Shown piece by piece: positions 35,484 to 45,978 of a stretch of 64,000 bases of DNA. Both the position numbers and the translations under genes were made by a program. The stretch is from Lysinibacillus fusiformis (GTDB lineage Bacteria; Bacillota; Bacilli; Bacillales_A; Planococcaceae), in assembly GCF_002845985.1 (NCBI RefSeq), contig NZ_PDFK01000005.1, positions 62,001 through 126,000 on the forward strand, given 5' to 3'. How positions within the stretch are numbered: position 1 is the stretch's first letter; every line of letters starts with the position of its first letter. Under the pieces are notes generated by a model. The model saw only the letters and a list, made by a program, of their open reading frames with translations, was not told where the DNA came from and did no database searches.

Positions 35484-36467
35484 TTAGTATACTTTATCTC
35501 CATTGAAGATAGAATTTTTTACGATAACATAATCAACATTTCGAATAGCCTCTAGTTTTGTGCCACCAGCATAAGAAATAGATGATTGTAAGTCTTGCTG
35601 CATCTCGATTAATGTATCTTTGATGCTACCTTTATGCTCAACATACATTTTCTTTCCTTCGACATTTTTGCGTTCACCTTTTTGGAATTCAGAGGCAGAG
35701 CCGAAGTATTCCTTCACCGTTTTACCATCAACCTCAATTGTTTCACCTGGTGATTCTTCATGACCAGCAAATAAAGAACCAATCATCACCATTGAAGCGC
35801 CGAAACGTACAGATTTAGCGATATCGCCATGTGTACGAATACCACCGTCAGCAATAATTGGCTTTGTAGCAGCCTTTGCACACCAACGTAGTGCAGCTAG
35901 CTGCCAGCCTCCTGTACCAAAGCCTGTTTTGATTTTAGTAATACAAACTTTACCTGGTCCAATGCCTACTTTCGTAGCATCTGCGCCAGCATTTTCTAGT
36001 TCACGTACGGCTTCAGGTGTTCCAACGTTTCCAGCAATGACAAAGCTGTTTGGTAAGTGCTTTTTAATATGCTGAATCATACGAATAACAGCATTTGAAT
36101 GACCATGTGCAATATCAATTGTAATAAATTCAGGTACTAAATTAGCAGCTGCTAATTCTTCAATAAACGCATATTCATCTTCTTTTACACCAACACTGAT
36201 CGAGGCAATTAAGCCCTTTCCTTGCATTTCTTGAATGAAGTTTATACGAGTTTCTGGTTGGAAACGGTGCATAATATAAAAGTAACCGTTTTCAGCAAGT
36301 TTCTTAGCAAGATTTTCGTCAATAATTGTTTGCATATTTGCAGGTACTACAGGAAGCTTAAAAGTATGCCCACCTAAAGTAACCGAAGTATCACACTCTG
36401 AACGACTTTCTACAATACATTTTGCGGGAATTAGTTGAATATCCTCATAGTCAAATACGTTATCCAT
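35484..36467 (-). CDS. guaC: GMP reductase
   Basis: 327 residues from the ATG at 36467, preceded by AGGA at nine bases. It converts GMP to IMP with NADPH, in purine salvage. The active-site loop [22 protein letters not shown] has catalytic Cys175. [17 protein letters not shown] and [38 protein letters not shown] are typical of the GuaC type and not of IMP dehydrogenase, since no CBS domains are present. Length agrees with Bacillus GuaC. Single-gene unit. Confidence 0.95.
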   Translation of the reverse strand: MDNVFDYEDIQLIPAKCIVESRSECDTSVTLGGHTFKLPVVPANMQTIIDENLAKKLAENGYFYIMHRFQPETRINFIQEMQGKGLIASISVGVKEDEYAFIEELAAANLVPEFITIDIAHGHSNAVIRMIQHIKKHLPNSFVIAGNVGTPEAVRELENAGADATKVGIGPGKVCITKIKTGFGTGGWQLAALRWCAKAATKPIIADGGIRTHGDIAKSVRFGASMVMIGSLFAGHEESPGETIEVDGKTVKEYFGSASEFQKGERKNVEGKKMYVEHKGSIKDTLIEMQQDLQSSISYAGGTKLEAIRNVDYVIVKNSIFNGDKVY

Positions 36468-36703
36468 TATATACACTCCTAAAATACGAATATTTTTAAA
36501 GATTTATTTTAAATTGTTCGCCATTTGGTAATTTACATGATTTTTGAGTAAATGTCAAAGCTTTTACGAAAATAAATGAAAAATTTAAAAATAAGGGGGA
36601 ATAAATTTATTTGTAGATGAATGATTCCATTTATAATTTGTGCTATGTTTTGTAATCCATGTACAATAGAATTGTTTCAAAAAATGACAAGGGAGTGTTG
36701 GAA

Positions 36704-37123
36704 ATGGCAGTAGAAGTGTATTTGATCTTTAATGGAAATTGTCGAGAGGCTGTTGCGTTTTACGAAAATGCTTTTAATACGGACAAGGCTGAAATTATGA
36801 CGTTTGGAGATTCACCTCAAAATCCTGATTACCCACTACCAGAGGAAGCGAAAGATCTTGTGATGCATACAAGACTTTCTGTATTTGGTAGTAGAATTAT
36901 GTTCTCAGATACATTTCCAGGCTCACCGTTCTCCGTTGGGAATAATGTTACATTAGCGGTTGTTTCCGATGACGAAGAGCAAATGCGAGCAGCATTTGAT
37001 AAGCTGAAAGACGGCGGAAAAGTAACGATGGAGTTACAAGAAACATTTTGGAGTAAATGTTACGGTTCGCTGACAGATAAATTCGGTATTGAATGGCAAT
37101 TTAGCCATGAGGCAAATGAATAA
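36704..37123 (+). CDS. VOC-superfamily (PhnB/glyoxalase-like) protein
   Basis: 139 residues from the ATG at 36704, preceded by GGGAG. It has the PhnB-like layout: EVYLIFNGNCREAVAFYENAF at the N-terminus, MHTRLSVFGSRIMFSDTFPG in the middle, and WSKCYGSLTDKFGIEWQFSHE at the end. These are paired beta-alpha-beta-beta-beta modules of the vicinal-oxygen-chelate fold. The reaction is unknown; many relatives are called 3-demethylubiquinone methyltransferase-like without evidence. Terminator at 37135. Confidence 0.85.
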   Translation: MAVEVYLIFNGNCREAVAFYENAFNTDKAEIMTFGDSPQNPDYPLPEEAKDLVMHTRLSVFGSRIMFSDTFPGSPFSVGNNVTLAVVSDDEEQMRAAFDKLKDGGKVTMELQETFWSKCYGSLTDKFGIEWQFSHEANE

Positions 37124-37134
37124 ATAGCTAATTA

Positions 37135-37182
37135 AAAGCACGATGATCTTGGAAAGTCCAAAGATCATCGTGCTTTATTTTA
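37135..37182. terminator. Bidirectional terminator (VOC gene / chemoreceptor)
   Basis: A stem of about 16 bp (AAAGCACGATGATCTT with AAGATCATCGTGCTTT) around a short loop, followed by T tracts. Confidence 0.85.
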
Positions 37183-37224
37183 ATTCATCCATGTCTTTTG
37201 TCGAAAGCCAAGCGTTATGGATAA

Positions 37225-39174
37225 TTAGTAATTAAATCGGTCTACATAGCCTTGTAATTCGTCCGCCATATCAAGTAAAGTTTTAGCCGAAGAAGCGATT
37301 TCCTGCATGGAGGACAATGTTTGTTCCGTTGAAGCGGCAACTTCTTCAGAGGCTGCTGCATTTAGTTTTGCATGGTCTGATAGCTCAATTGCTGTTGCGG
37401 ATACTTCTTCTACAACGGCAGACATTTCTTGTGCCGAAGCTGATATATCTTCCATTTTCGGTGCAATCTCTCGAAGACTTTCAACGATACTTGTAAATTT
37501 CTTTTTCGTATCCTCAGATTGCTGTAACCCTTCTTGGACATCTGATGAAGCTTTCATCATCGTTTGCACAGATTTAGCCGTGTCCTGTTGTATGCCTGTA
37601 ATAAGCGTAGAAATTTGTTCTGCTGATTGATGGGATTGTTCCGCTAATTTACGTACTTCATCTGCTACAACCGCAAAGCCTTTGCCTTGTTCACCAGCTC
37701 GGGCTGCTTCAATAGCGGCATTCAGAGCAAGAAGGTTCGTTTGGTCAGAAATGGCACTAATAATTTCTATAATGGAACCAATTTCTTTTGTTCGATCAAA
37801 CAGTGATTTAATCATTGTGTCGGACTGTGTCACAGATTCATGGATGGAAACCATTTGATTCACAGTTTGTTCAACAGATTGTCCGCCTTCCTCTGCTAAT
37901 TGGATAGCCTGACTGGACAGGTCTGAAACTTGTAGGGCACTATCTGCCACTTCTACAACACCTTTAGCAATTTCCTCAATGGAAACAGCATTTTGATCGA
38001 TTCCAGTTGTTTGTTTTTCGGTGCTGATAGCTACCTGCTGCATAGCCTCTGTTACCTGTTCAGATGCAGCTATGTTTTGTTCAGCATTAGCTGAAAGTCC
38101 TTGGGCAGAGGTTTGAACATGCTGAGAGCTTTGGTCAACATTGCGTATCAGTTTTTTTAAGCTAACTTTCATCGAGACAAATGCCTCACCAAGCTGTCCA
38201 ATTTCATCCTTTGTATGAATATCAATAAACTCCGTTAAATCGCCATCACTAATTTTTAATGCACTTTGTTGAAGTCGTTTAATAGGGTTCACAATAGATT
38301 TAATCATAGAGAGCATAAAAATAATTCCTACAATAATAGAAATACCAATGATGAGCAATGTGATAGTAAATGAAGCAGTAGCTGCCTCTGTAGCCTCTGC
38401 GATGAACATTGTACCAACTATTTTCCACCCTGTAAGTTCATTGGTTTCAAAACGTAACTGGCGATCATCTTCCGTAATCATACCTTCCTGTTGTTCGTAA
38501 ACTTTTGCCATATATTCTTCTGTTGCTTGTGAGCCGCTTTCTTTATCTTTTTGCGCAATATATAGCTGATTACGATCTAGTAAGGATGCAAACCCAGTTT
38601 CTCCTATACGTGTTTTGTCTGTCAGTGCACTAAGAACCGAGATATTTACATCTAAGGCCATCACACCAGAATTATCTGGAAGAGCTTGCATGACAGTCAC
38701 TACTACATTATTTGTTGATTTTGAGATATATGGTGAAGTAATGGATACTTGCCCTTTGTTCTCAATTGCTTCTACGTACCAAGGTCGTTTACGTGGATCA
38801 TAATCACTTGCATAATCATGGACGGGTTCATCAATTATTTGACCATCTGCTGTTCCAATATATAACAGCTCTACCTCAGGATGAGTATTAATATATTCTT
38901 GAAAAAGTTTTTTTAATTCAATTTTTTTATCTTCTTGTAAATAAGATTGATTTATTTTTTTGGAAAAATATCCAATGTCATGAACTTTTGGCGCAATTGT
39001 ATTTGTAATATTGCTGTTAAGCATACGCACACTTTCCTTAGCGCTTGCTTGTTGCTCTTCTAAAATCTGATTTTTAGTACTTTTAAAGGAGGTATACCCG
39101 ATTAAAAGTGCGGGAATGAGGAGTATCATTAAAAATGCAAAAATGAGTTTCTTTCTTAAGCTAATCTGTTTCAT
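37225..39174 (-). CDS. Methyl-accepting chemotaxis protein, dCache type (copy 1)
   Basis: 649 residues. TM1 (about 10-30), a double Cache sensor (about 35-270; [29 protein letters not shown] and [13 protein letters not shown]), TM2 (about 275-297), HAMP ([25 protein letters not shown]), and a long signalling domain with [53 protein letters not shown]. It is highly similar over its whole length to the next gene upstream (39443-41392), a tandem duplication. dCache domains of this subtype often bind amino acids. Confidence 0.94.
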   Translation of the reverse strand: MKQISLRKKLIFAFLMILLIPALLIGYTSFKSTKNQILEEQQASAKESVRMLNSNITNTIAPKVHDIGYFSKKINQSYLQEDKKIELKKLFQEYINTHPEVELLYIGTADGQIIDEPVHDYASDYDPRKRPWYVEAIENKGQVSITSPYISKSTNNVVVTVMQALPDNSGVMALDVNISVLSALTDKTRIGETGFASLLDRNQLYIAQKDKESGSQATEEYMAKVYEQQEGMITEDDRQLRFETNELTGWKIVGTMFIAEATEAATASFTITLLIIGISIIVGIIFMLSMIKSIVNPIKRLQQSALKISDGDLTEFIDIHTKDEIGQLGEAFVSMKVSLKKLIRNVDQSSQHVQTSAQGLSANAEQNIAASEQVTEAMQQVAISTEKQTTGIDQNAVSIEEIAKGVVEVADSALQVSDLSSQAIQLAEEGGQSVEQTVNQMVSIHESVTQSDTMIKSLFDRTKEIGSIIEIISAISDQTNLLALNAAIEAARAGEQGKGFAVVADEVRKLAEQSHQSAEQISTLITGIQQDTAKSVQTMMKASSDVQEGLQQSEDTKKKFTSIVESLREIAPKMEDISASAQEMSAVVEEVSATAIELSDHAKLNAAASEEVAASTEQTLSSMQEIASSAKTLLDMADELQGYVDRFNY

Positions 39175-39398
39175 ATAGTATTCCTCCTTAAAATGACATT
39201 AGTTAATTGTCATAATTTGATAACTGGTTCAATAGACAAGTCATTCCAATGTTTAATCTGATTCTAAGAGGAAAATGAATAATAATCAACATAATTTTCT
39301 GAAAAATCTGGAAAATAAAGTTATACTATAGTACTTTTTGTAGAAAAATATTTTATTTTGTAATTTCCCCTGTTTTTATATGTCAAATTAGTACAGAA

Positions 39399-39434
39399 AA
39401 AATCTGAGCTCCATAATAGAACTCAGATTCTGAA
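39399..39434 (-). terminator. Terminator of the second dCache chemoreceptor gene
   Basis: AATCTGAG (39401-39408) pairs with CTCAGATT (39422-39429); a T tract follows on the minus strand. It shows the two chemoreceptors are separate units. Confidence 0.7.
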
Positions 39435-39442
39435 AGGATAAT

Positions 39443-41392
39443 TTAATATTCAAAACGATTTACGTAACCTTGCAATTCATCCGCCATATCAAGTAACGTT
39501 TTGGCAGAGGATGCCATGTCCTGCATAGAGGATAAAGTTTGCTCAGTAGAAGCAGCAACTTCCTCTGTAGCTGCAGCATTTAATTTGGCGTGATCTGATA
39601 ATTCAATAGCTGTAGCGGAGACTTCTTCCACGACTGCAGACATTTCTTGTGCAGAGGCAGAGATATCCTCCATCTTTGGCGCAATGTTTCGTAGACTTTC
39701 AATAATGCTGGCGAATTTCTTACTTGTTGATTCTGTCAATTGTAAGCCATCCTGAACATCTGCTGAAGCCTTGACCATAGTCTGCACAGATTTAGCCGTA
39801 TCCTGCTGAATACTCGTAATGAGCGCAGCAATTTGCTCTGCTGATTGGTGAGATTGCTCTGCTAATTTTCGTACTTCATCGGCTACTACGGCAAAGCCTT
39901 TGCCATGTTCTCCAGCTCTTGCTGCCTCGATAGCAGCATTGAGGGCTAGTAAATTTGTTTGGTCAGAAATGGCACTAATCATCTCTAAAATGGAACCGAT
40001 TTCTTTCGTGCGATCATATAGAGTTTTAATCATTGTATCTGATTGTGTAACAGATTCATGAATAGAGTTCATTTGTTGTACAGTTTGCTCGACTGCTTGT
40101 CCACCTTCATCTGCCAGTTGGATAGCATGGCTAGAAAGGTCTAATACCTGCATAGAGCTGTCTGCGACCTCAACAACCCCTTTAGCAATTTCCTCAATGG
40201 AGATAGCATTTTGGTCAATACCTGTTGTTTGCTTTTCCGTGCTGACTGCCATTTGTTGCATAGCATCCGCAACCTGTTCAGAGGCAGCAATATTTTGTTC
40301 TGCATTGGCAGATAAATCTTGAGCAGACTTTTGAACATGCTGGGAGCTTTGGTCCACGTTGCGAATTAGTTTTTTCAAGCTAACCTTCATGGAGATAAAA
40401 GCTTCCCCAAGTTGTCCAATTTCATCTTTAGAATGAATTTCAATAAACTCTGTTAAATTACCTTCACTAATTTTCAACGCGCTTTGCTTAAGTCGATTAA
40501 TTGGATTAACTACAGACTTAATCATGAAGAGCATAAACATAATACCAACTAGAATGGACACAACAATAATGATCAAGTTGATATTTAAAGTGGAGGCAGC
40601 AGCCTTTGCAGCTTCTGCAGTAAACATTGTGCCTATTATCTTCCAGCCAGTAAGTTCATTTGTAGCAAACTGTAAATGACGGTCTCTTTCAATAATTGTG
40701 CCGCTTTCTTGCTCATAAATTTTAGTGATATAGTTTTCTGTTGCCTCAGTACCACTTTCTTTTTCAGGCTGTGCGATATAGAGCTTATTGCTATCTAGAA
40801 GAGAGGCAAAACCAGTCTCTCCAATGCGGATATTATTCGTAATATCACTTAATGTAGAAATGTTAAGATCTAATCCTATGACTCCAGAACCATCTGGTAA
40901 AGCCTGCGTAATTGTAATGACAATGTCACCCGTTGATTGTGTAACATAAGGGGCAGTGATGGAGACCTCTCCATTATTATCTAAAGCTTGCTTATACCAA
41001 GGTCTTGTACGAGGATCGAAGCCATCAGGATAGTCTTGAGCAGGCTCGTCAAGTAGTTTGCCATCGGCAGTACCAATATAAATCAGCTCTACTTCAGGGT
41101 GCATATTAATGTATTCGCTTAGTAATGATTGAAGTTTCGGAATGTTATGATCTTGAAAGTAGGTTTTACTAAATTTTTTTGAAAAATATTGCACATCTTT
41201 TAGTTTGGGTTCAATGGTATTCGTAATATTAGTATTAAGAATACGTACACTTTCAGTTGCACTTGCATGTTGTTCTTCGGAAATTTGCTTTTCTGCACTT
41301 TGGTAGGAAACAATTCCAATCAACAGGGTTGGGATGAGAAGCATTGCTAAAAACGAAAAAATAAGCTTTTTTCTTAAACTTAGTTGTTTCAC
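39443..41392 (-). CDS. Methyl-accepting chemotaxis protein, dCache type (copy 2)
   Basis: 649 residues from the GTG at 41392, with GAGGAT in front. The GTG at 41407 lies within that ribosome site. Same domain order and exactly the same length as copy 1: TM, dCache ([27 protein letters not shown]), TM, HAMP, and signalling hairpin [40 protein letters not shown]. The differences concentrate in the Cache domain, so ligand range may differ. The cytoplasmic parts are nearly identical. Confidence 0.94.
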   Translation of the reverse strand: MKQLSLRKKLIFSFLAMLLIPTLLIGIVSYQSAEKQISEEQHASATESVRILNTNITNTIEPKLKDVQYFSKKFSKTYFQDHNIPKLQSLLSEYINMHPEVELIYIGTADGKLLDEPAQDYPDGFDPRTRPWYKQALDNNGEVSITAPYVTQSTGDIVITITQALPDGSGVIGLDLNISTLSDITNNIRIGETGFASLLDSNKLYIAQPEKESGTEATENYITKIYEQESGTIIERDRHLQFATNELTGWKIIGTMFTAEAAKAAASTLNINLIIIVVSILVGIMFMLFMIKSVVNPINRLKQSALKISEGNLTEFIEIHSKDEIGQLGEAFISMKVSLKKLIRNVDQSSQHVQKSAQDLSANAEQNIAASEQVADAMQQMAVSTEKQTTGIDQNAISIEEIAKGVVEVADSSMQVLDLSSHAIQLADEGGQAVEQTVQQMNSIHESVTQSDTMIKTLYDRTKEIGSILEMISAISDQTNLLALNAAIEAARAGEHGKGFAVVADEVRKLAEQSHQSAEQIAALITSIQQDTAKSVQTMVKASADVQDGLQLTESTSKKFASIIESLRNIAPKMEDISASAQEMSAVVEEVSATAIELSDHAKLNAAATEEVAASTEQTLSSMQDMASSAKTLLDMADELQGYVNRFEY

Positions 41393-41618
41393 TTGTATTA
41401 TCCTCACATAATTTTTTTAGTCTAAACTTTTCCCTAGAAGGTAAATAATTCTCATTCTATCAGAAATAAAATAAAAGTTAAGTACTTTGGAATAATAATT
41501 TACAAGTTATATATATTATGGTCAATTATTCGAAATTTCGCTAAATTGAAATCGTTAGAAGCTATATAAAGCTACAGTTTGATATATACTAATGCTCAAA
41601 AGAGGAGGGAAATAGGTT

Positions 41619-41999
41619 ATGATTCATCAAATTGGGCAGGTAATGCTATATGTTAATGACCAAGAGGTAGCAGTAAAGTTTTGGAGAGAAAAAGTGGGGT
41701 TTGTTGTCGTTGCTGATCAGGAAGAAGCAGGGATGCGCTGGATTGAAATTGCGCCAACGAAGGATGCACAAACATCATTTGTGTTGCACAATAAAGAGAT
41801 CATAGCTAAAATGCAGCCGGAGCTAAACTTAGGAACTCCGTCTATCATGTTTTATGCTGATAAAATTGAAGAAATGTACCAAGATTTTCAGGCAAAGGGC
41901 ATTAAAGTGGGCGATTTAGTTATGATGCCAATGGGTAGGGTATTTAATTTTGCTGACCCTGAAAATAACTATTTTGCCTTGGTTGAAAAACAAATATAA
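41619..41999 (+). CDS. VOC-family (glyoxalase/bleomycin-resistance-like) protein
   Basis: 126 residues. Sequence QIGQVMLYVNDQEVAVKFWREKVGFVVVADQE and the closing MPMGRVFNFADPENNYFALVEK match the single-domain glyoxalase/bleomycin resistance subgroup, which forms metal-binding dimers. Start ATG after GAGGAGGG. The substrate cannot be told from sequence. A large hairpin terminator follows. Confidence 0.88.
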   Translation: MIHQIGQVMLYVNDQEVAVKFWREKVGFVVVADQEEAGMRWIEIAPTKDAQTSFVLHNKEIIAKMQPELNLGTPSIMFYADKIEEMYQDFQAKGIKVGDLVMMPMGRVFNFADPENNYFALVEKQI

Positions 42000-42004
42000 A
42001 TGAT

Positions 42005-42061
42005 GGAATCTGCTCGTATTTTGCTTTGTTTTTAAGCAAAAATGAACAGATTCCTGTTTTT
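42005..42061 (+). terminator. Terminator after the VOC gene
   Basis: Outer stem GGAATCTG/CAGATTCC (42005-42012, 42047-42054), an inner stem TTTTGCTT/AAGCAAAA, then six T. Confidence 0.75.
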
Positions 42062-42087
42062 TCATCTTATTTAATAGAGAGAGTCTT

Positions 42088-42834
42088 CTATGATAAATCC
42101 TCTCCAAAAATACTAACCGTTTGTCGATCTATCATAAATTCATGACCATTCCATTTTAAAACATTTTCTACATAGCCTAGTCCATCGGCATGATACCTAC
42201 CTGCAATTCCTTGATACCCTAAAATTTCATAGGTTCCATCTCGATCATAATCAATGGGATATAGTCCGCTAAAAGGGTCTACCCAGCCTTCTATAGGTTG
42301 CTTTAATGTACCGTCCGGATTATAAATTTCTGCTAAGTAGTCCGCTCCTTTATACTGTAAATCGATTGTGTATCTTTTAGCGGGATTCGAACTTTGAACT
42401 ACAGCCTTGTAGTGATCTACATAATTAACGCTATATTTGAGTTTATTATTAAAAGACTCTGCGTCAAAAATAGAACGAACTTGATTGTTGATGGATGAAA
42501 ATATTTCACCGTTTATAATTCCTCCGCTACCCCCAGTATCAGAGACAACCAGTATATCCTCAATATGATTACCAGTAAAATCGCCTAGAAAAATAGTCGG
42601 ATTATAGCCCAAATTCTGTTTCAAGGGAAATTGTTGCATTTGTTGTGTTTGCACATAAAAAATAGTGAGTGTGATATTTTTCCACAGAGGGCTATCCGGT
42701 TGTTGAACGCCCACTAAAAAAATTGTTTCCAAAAAACCATCGGCATTAATATCTCCAAACTTAGTTTGAATTACTTGTGGAGCCAAATAGGATAAGGTGC
42801 CAGCACTTTGTGGCGAATTAAAATGATTAGTCAT
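42088..42834 (-). CDS. VCBS/FG-GAP repeat protein
   Basis: 248 residues from the ATG at 42834, preceded by AGAGGTG. Three calcium-loop-like repeats are visible: FGDINADGFLETIFLVG, LGDFTGNHIEDILVVSD and PIDYDRDGTYEILGYQG, each with a DxDxDG-type or DxxxNxxxD loop of FG-GAP/VCBS beta-propeller units. No signal peptide. Related proteins occur in sporulating Bacillales, some possibly in the spore or exported without a classical signal. The role is unknown. Confidence 0.75.
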   Translation of the reverse strand: MTNHFNSPQSAGTLSYLAPQVIQTKFGDINADGFLETIFLVGVQQPDSPLWKNITLTIFYVQTQQMQQFPLKQNLGYNPTIFLGDFTGNHIEDILVVSDTGGSGGIINGEIFSSINNQVRSIFDAESFNNKLKYSVNYVDHYKAVVQSSNPAKRYTIDLQYKGADYLAEIYNPDGTLKQPIEGWVDPFSGLYPIDYDRDGTYEILGYQGIAGRYHADGLGYVENVLKWNGHEFMIDRQTVSIFGEDLS

Positions 42835-42956
42835 GTATACACCTCTTTCATTAGTCTTAGCATATGTTGTAAACAAAGCATGGTGCATAAATTAAAAGGT
42901 AAAATTGAAACATTGTAATTCATATTAAACTAACAAAAAAACTTGAGTTTCACCCA

Positions 42957-42985
42957 TTGACATTTTCAAATGTGAAAAGTATTAT
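42957..42985 (+). promoter_or_regulatory. Sigma-A promoter of the acyl-CoA dehydrogenase / ABC transporter operon, with palindrome in the spacer
   Basis: Perfect TTGACA (42957-42962), 17-bp spacer and TATTAT (42980-42985). The spacer contains TTTTCAAATGTGAAAA, an inverted repeat that would be a repressor site. A second near-palindrome, ATTCAGTACCGAAT (43006-43019), lies just after the expected start. Confidence 0.7.
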
Positions 42986-43115
42986 AAATGTCAACGAATC
43001 AGAAAATTCAGTACCGAATAGTGTCTCACTACAATATGTAGGCAGAGATTTTTTTTCACTATTAATTCTTAGTAATTTTATATGATTTATATATATTAGG
43101 AAGAAGGAGATTTAC

Positions 43116-44285
43116 TTGAAGGATTTATTTGTAAAAACAGAGCGACAACGGTTTTGGTTAGATCAGCTAGCAGCTATTGCAGAGCCAATTAAGGCTGAGG
43201 CTGTTGAGGTAGACGAACAATCTCGTTTCCCGTTTGAAGCACATCAATTGCTTTTGCAAATTGGCTATCCACAACTAACTTTACCGAAACAATATGGCGG
43301 AGAGGGTTTATCGGTCTATGATATGGTCCTTGTGCAAGAAACATTAGCAAGCTATGACGAAAATGCATCTCTTTCTCTTGGCTGGACATTAGGCGTTGTT
43401 GGTGAAATATATGAAACCCACTTATGGACTGAAGATGTATTAACAGCATTCGCTCAAGAAATAAAGAGCGGTGCCATCATTAATAGAGCAGTTAGTGAGG
43501 CAGCAACGGGTAGTCCAACACGTGGTGGTCGACCTGGAACATATGCTGTTTCGACAAAAGAGGGCTGGCTATTAAATGGACGCAAAATCTTTACGACTGC
43601 GTCACCGGTGCTCGATTATTTCCTTACCTCAGCTTGGATTGAAGAAAAGCAACAAATTGGTTTTTTCCTCATTCATAAAGATTCTGTAGGGCTAACGATT
43701 GAAGAAAATTGGGAAATGTCTGCGATGCGAGGTACTAGTAGCCATGATCTTGTGTTAAAAGATGTCATAGTGGCAACAGAGCATTTAGTAGAGTTACCAA
43801 GTCATCCTAGTGGTGGCAAGATAAATGGCTGGATACTCCATATCCCAGCAACATACTTAGGTATTGCACAGGCTGCCCGTGACTATGCGATCCATTTTGC
43901 CAATCATCATCAACCGAATAGCTTGAATGCTCCGATTAGTACGTTGCCAAATGTACAACAGCTTTTAGGAGATATTGAATTAAAGCTTCATCAAGCACGT
44001 TTTGTCTTGTATGGAGTGGCTGAGGCTTATGATGATCCAGCTAGACGTAGTTTATTAACAAATGAAATGGCTGTTGCTAAACATACAGTAACAAACATGG
44101 CAATAGATATAGTCGATAAGGCAATGCGTGTAGTGGGAGCGAAAAGCTTGCAGCTATCCAATCCATTACAACGCTATTATCGTAACGTCCGTGCAGGACT
44201 TCATAATCCGCCCATGGATGATATGACGATTATAAAGTTAGCGACTGCCGCTATTGAACAACAAAGATTAAATGGAAATTCATAA
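43116..44285 (+). CDS. Acyl-CoA dehydrogenase-like flavoprotein (YdbM/SfnB-like)
   Basis: 389 residues with the acyl-CoA dehydrogenase fold: N-terminal helices, GYPQLTLPKQYGGEGLSVYDMVLVQETLA, the FAD/substrate motif INRAVSEAATGSPTRGGRPGTY, and C-terminal VDKAMRVVGAKSLQLSNPLQRYYRNVRAGLHNPPMDD. The last block is more like the sulfur/monooxygenase branch (SfnB, DszC) than fatty-acid oxidation enzymes. It starts an operon with an amino-acid ABC importer. B. subtilis ydbM of this group is, from memory, under the cysteine regulator CymR, so a role in use of an organosulfur amino acid or derivative is inferred. The start is TTG at 43116 after AAGAAGGAG. Confidence 0.85.
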   Translation: MKDLFVKTERQRFWLDQLAAIAEPIKAEAVEVDEQSRFPFEAHQLLLQIGYPQLTLPKQYGGEGLSVYDMVLVQETLASYDENASLSLGWTLGVVGEIYETHLWTEDVLTAFAQEIKSGAIINRAVSEAATGSPTRGGRPGTYAVSTKEGWLLNGRKIFTTASPVLDYFLTSAWIEEKQQIGFFLIHKDSVGLTIEENWEMSAMRGTSSHDLVLKDVIVATEHLVELPSHPSGGKINGWILHIPATYLGIAQAARDYAIHFANHHQPNSLNAPISTLPNVQQLLGDIELKLHQARFVLYGVAEAYDDPARRSLLTNEMAVAKHTVTNMAIDIVDKAMRVVGAKSLQLSNPLQRYYRNVRAGLHNPPMDDMTIIKLATAAIEQQRLNGNS

Positions 44286-44315
44286 TGATTACATGGAAAT
44301 AAGGAGAAATGACAG

Positions 44316-45179
44316 ATGAAAAAGAATAGATTATTTCAATTTGCCGCAATTGGTTTGGCTTCTATAGCACTTTTGACGGGGTGTAATTCAGGGGAATCAG
44401 CAGATAAGGATTCAGGTGATGGTGAACAGGTTCGTACAGTAAAGGTTGCCTACGATCAAGCCTCCAAGCCTATTAGCTATATCGACGATAATGGAAATCC
44501 AACAGGGTATGATGTAGAAGTAATGAAATTAGTAGATGAATTATTACCTGACTATCAATTTGAATACGTAGGTACAACAAGTGATGATTTGTTGATTGGT
44601 GTTGAGCAAGGGAAATATCAAGTAGGGGTTAAAAATGCCTTCTTTACACAGGAGCGTACAGAGAAATTTATTTTTCCGAAGGAATTTTTAGGGTTAAGTA
44701 GTGCGGGGCTCGTTTTACGTAAAGAGGATGAAGGTGTGAAAACATTAGCCGATTTTGCAAAAAAAGGTTATTCTTTAGCACCGATTGCTGCTAATAACGC
44801 GCAATATACAATTATCGATGAGTATAATACGGCAAATCCAGATAATAAAGTACAACTTCAAGCTGGTGATGCATTTACCGTAGACGTTGTGCAGTGGGTA
44901 AATGAAGGTCGTGTTGATGGTGGCGTCATGATTGAGGGACCATTTAAACAACAAGTGCTTGCTGAGGATGGCCCTTATTACAACTTAAAAGATGAGGTTG
45001 TCTATAACGAATTTGCTGTCATTAAAACATGGCCTCTGTTCAATAAAAAAGAGCAAGAATTTGCCAATGCCTACGATAAAGCGATAGCTCAAATTAAAGA
45101 GCAGAAAAAACCAAATGAATTAAGCACCAAGTTCTATGGTCGCGATTTATTTGAAGTGCTAGAAAATGTTAATCGTTAG
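44316..45179 (+). CDS. Amino-acid ABC transporter substrate-binding lipoprotein
   Basis: 287 residues. Lipobox LLTGC gives lipidated Cys23. The mature part is a periplasmic-binding-protein type 2 (SBP_bac_3) domain: VAYDQASKPISYIDDNGNPTGYDVEVMKLV near the start, then VGVKNAFFTQERTEKFIFPKEF. It should capture a polar amino acid (cystine-like by context) and deliver it to the two permeases that follow. RBS AAGGAG. A hairpin after its stop (45202-45236) may partly end transcription and keep this gene more expressed than the permeases. Confidence 0.93.
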   Translation: MKKNRLFQFAAIGLASIALLTGCNSGESADKDSGDGEQVRTVKVAYDQASKPISYIDDNGNPTGYDVEVMKLVDELLPDYQFEYVGTTSDDLLIGVEQGKYQVGVKNAFFTQERTEKFIFPKEFLGLSSAGLVLRKEDEGVKTLADFAKKGYSLAPIAANNAQYTIIDEYNTANPDNKVQLQAGDAFTVDVVQWVNEGRVDGGVMIEGPFKQQVLAEDGPYYNLKDEVVYNEFAVIKTWPLFNKKEQEFANAYDKAIAQIKEQKKPNELSTKFYGRDLFEVLENVNR

Positions 45180-45201
45180 TTTGAAACGGAACGAATAATA
45201 A

Positions 45202-45236
45202 GGCTGTTGAGTCTTTAATGCTCAGCAGTCTTTATT
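45202..45236 (+). terminator. Partial intercistronic terminator in the ABC operon
   Basis: GGCTGTTGAG pairs with CTCAGCAGTC (one wobble each side), followed by TTTATT. It sits between the binding-protein and permease genes. Confidence 0.6.
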
Positions 45237-45261
45237 CATAAAAGGAAAAGTTGGTGAGGAA

Positions 45262-45969
45262 ATGGATAAATATTTTGATGCAACCTACATTTGGAACGCA
45301 ATCCCAATGTTATTACCATTTTTAAAAATGACGTTCTTAGTTGCAGGGTCCTCGATTATCTTAGGCACACTATTTGGTTTATTGTTGGCGGCAGCTAAGC
45401 TATCTTCAATAAAGTGGTTACAAAAATTCGCAAATTTATATACAACGATTATGCGTTGTACGCCATCCATCGTTTTGTTATTTCTTGTCTATTATGGTGT
45501 GCCAGCATTAGCAGAAAATGTTGGTCTTAACCTCCATTCAATTGAAACAGCTATATTCGTTGTCGTAACATTCACCTTACAATTTGCTGCAATCATGTCT
45601 GAGGTGATAAGATCAGCCTATTTAGCTATTCCAAAAGGTCAGTTTGAAGCAGCGGTTAGTGTGGGCTTAACACCATTTCAGGCATACTGTCGAATTATTT
45701 TCCCACAGGCACTTGTCGTTGCTTTGCCGAACTTTGGGAATGGTATGATTGCTTTGCTACAAGAAGGTGCACTAGCTTATACAATTGGTCTAATTGACAT
45801 TGTGGGCAAGGCAAATTTAATTATTGCCAGTAACATCAATGCTCATGCCTTAGAAATTTATATTGCATTAGCCATTATTTATTGGGTGTTATCAATTATT
45901 ATAGAAAAAATATTTACTATATTAGAAAAGATATTTGGGAAGGGTAAGAAAACTTTAGAAACAACTTAA
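45262..45969 (+). CDS. Amino-acid ABC transporter permease 1
   Basis: 235 residues with five or six membrane helices. It carries the polar-amino-acid permease signature with the EAA loop (GQFEAAVSVGLTPFQAYCRIIFPQALVVALPNFGN) and MRCTPSIVLLFLVYYGVP near the N-terminal third. It pairs with the next gene as a heterodimeric pore. ATG after GGTGAGGA. Confidence 0.92.
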   Translation: MDKYFDATYIWNAIPMLLPFLKMTFLVAGSSIILGTLFGLLLAAAKLSSIKWLQKFANLYTTIMRCTPSIVLLFLVYYGVPALAENVGLNLHSIETAIFVVVTFTLQFAAIMSEVIRSAYLAIPKGQFEAAVSVGLTPFQAYCRIIFPQALVVALPNFGNGMIALLQEGALAYTIGLIDIVGKANLIIASNINAHALEIYIALAIIYWVLSIIIEKIFTILEKIFGKGKKTLETT

Positions 45970-45978
45970 GGAGGAGGC

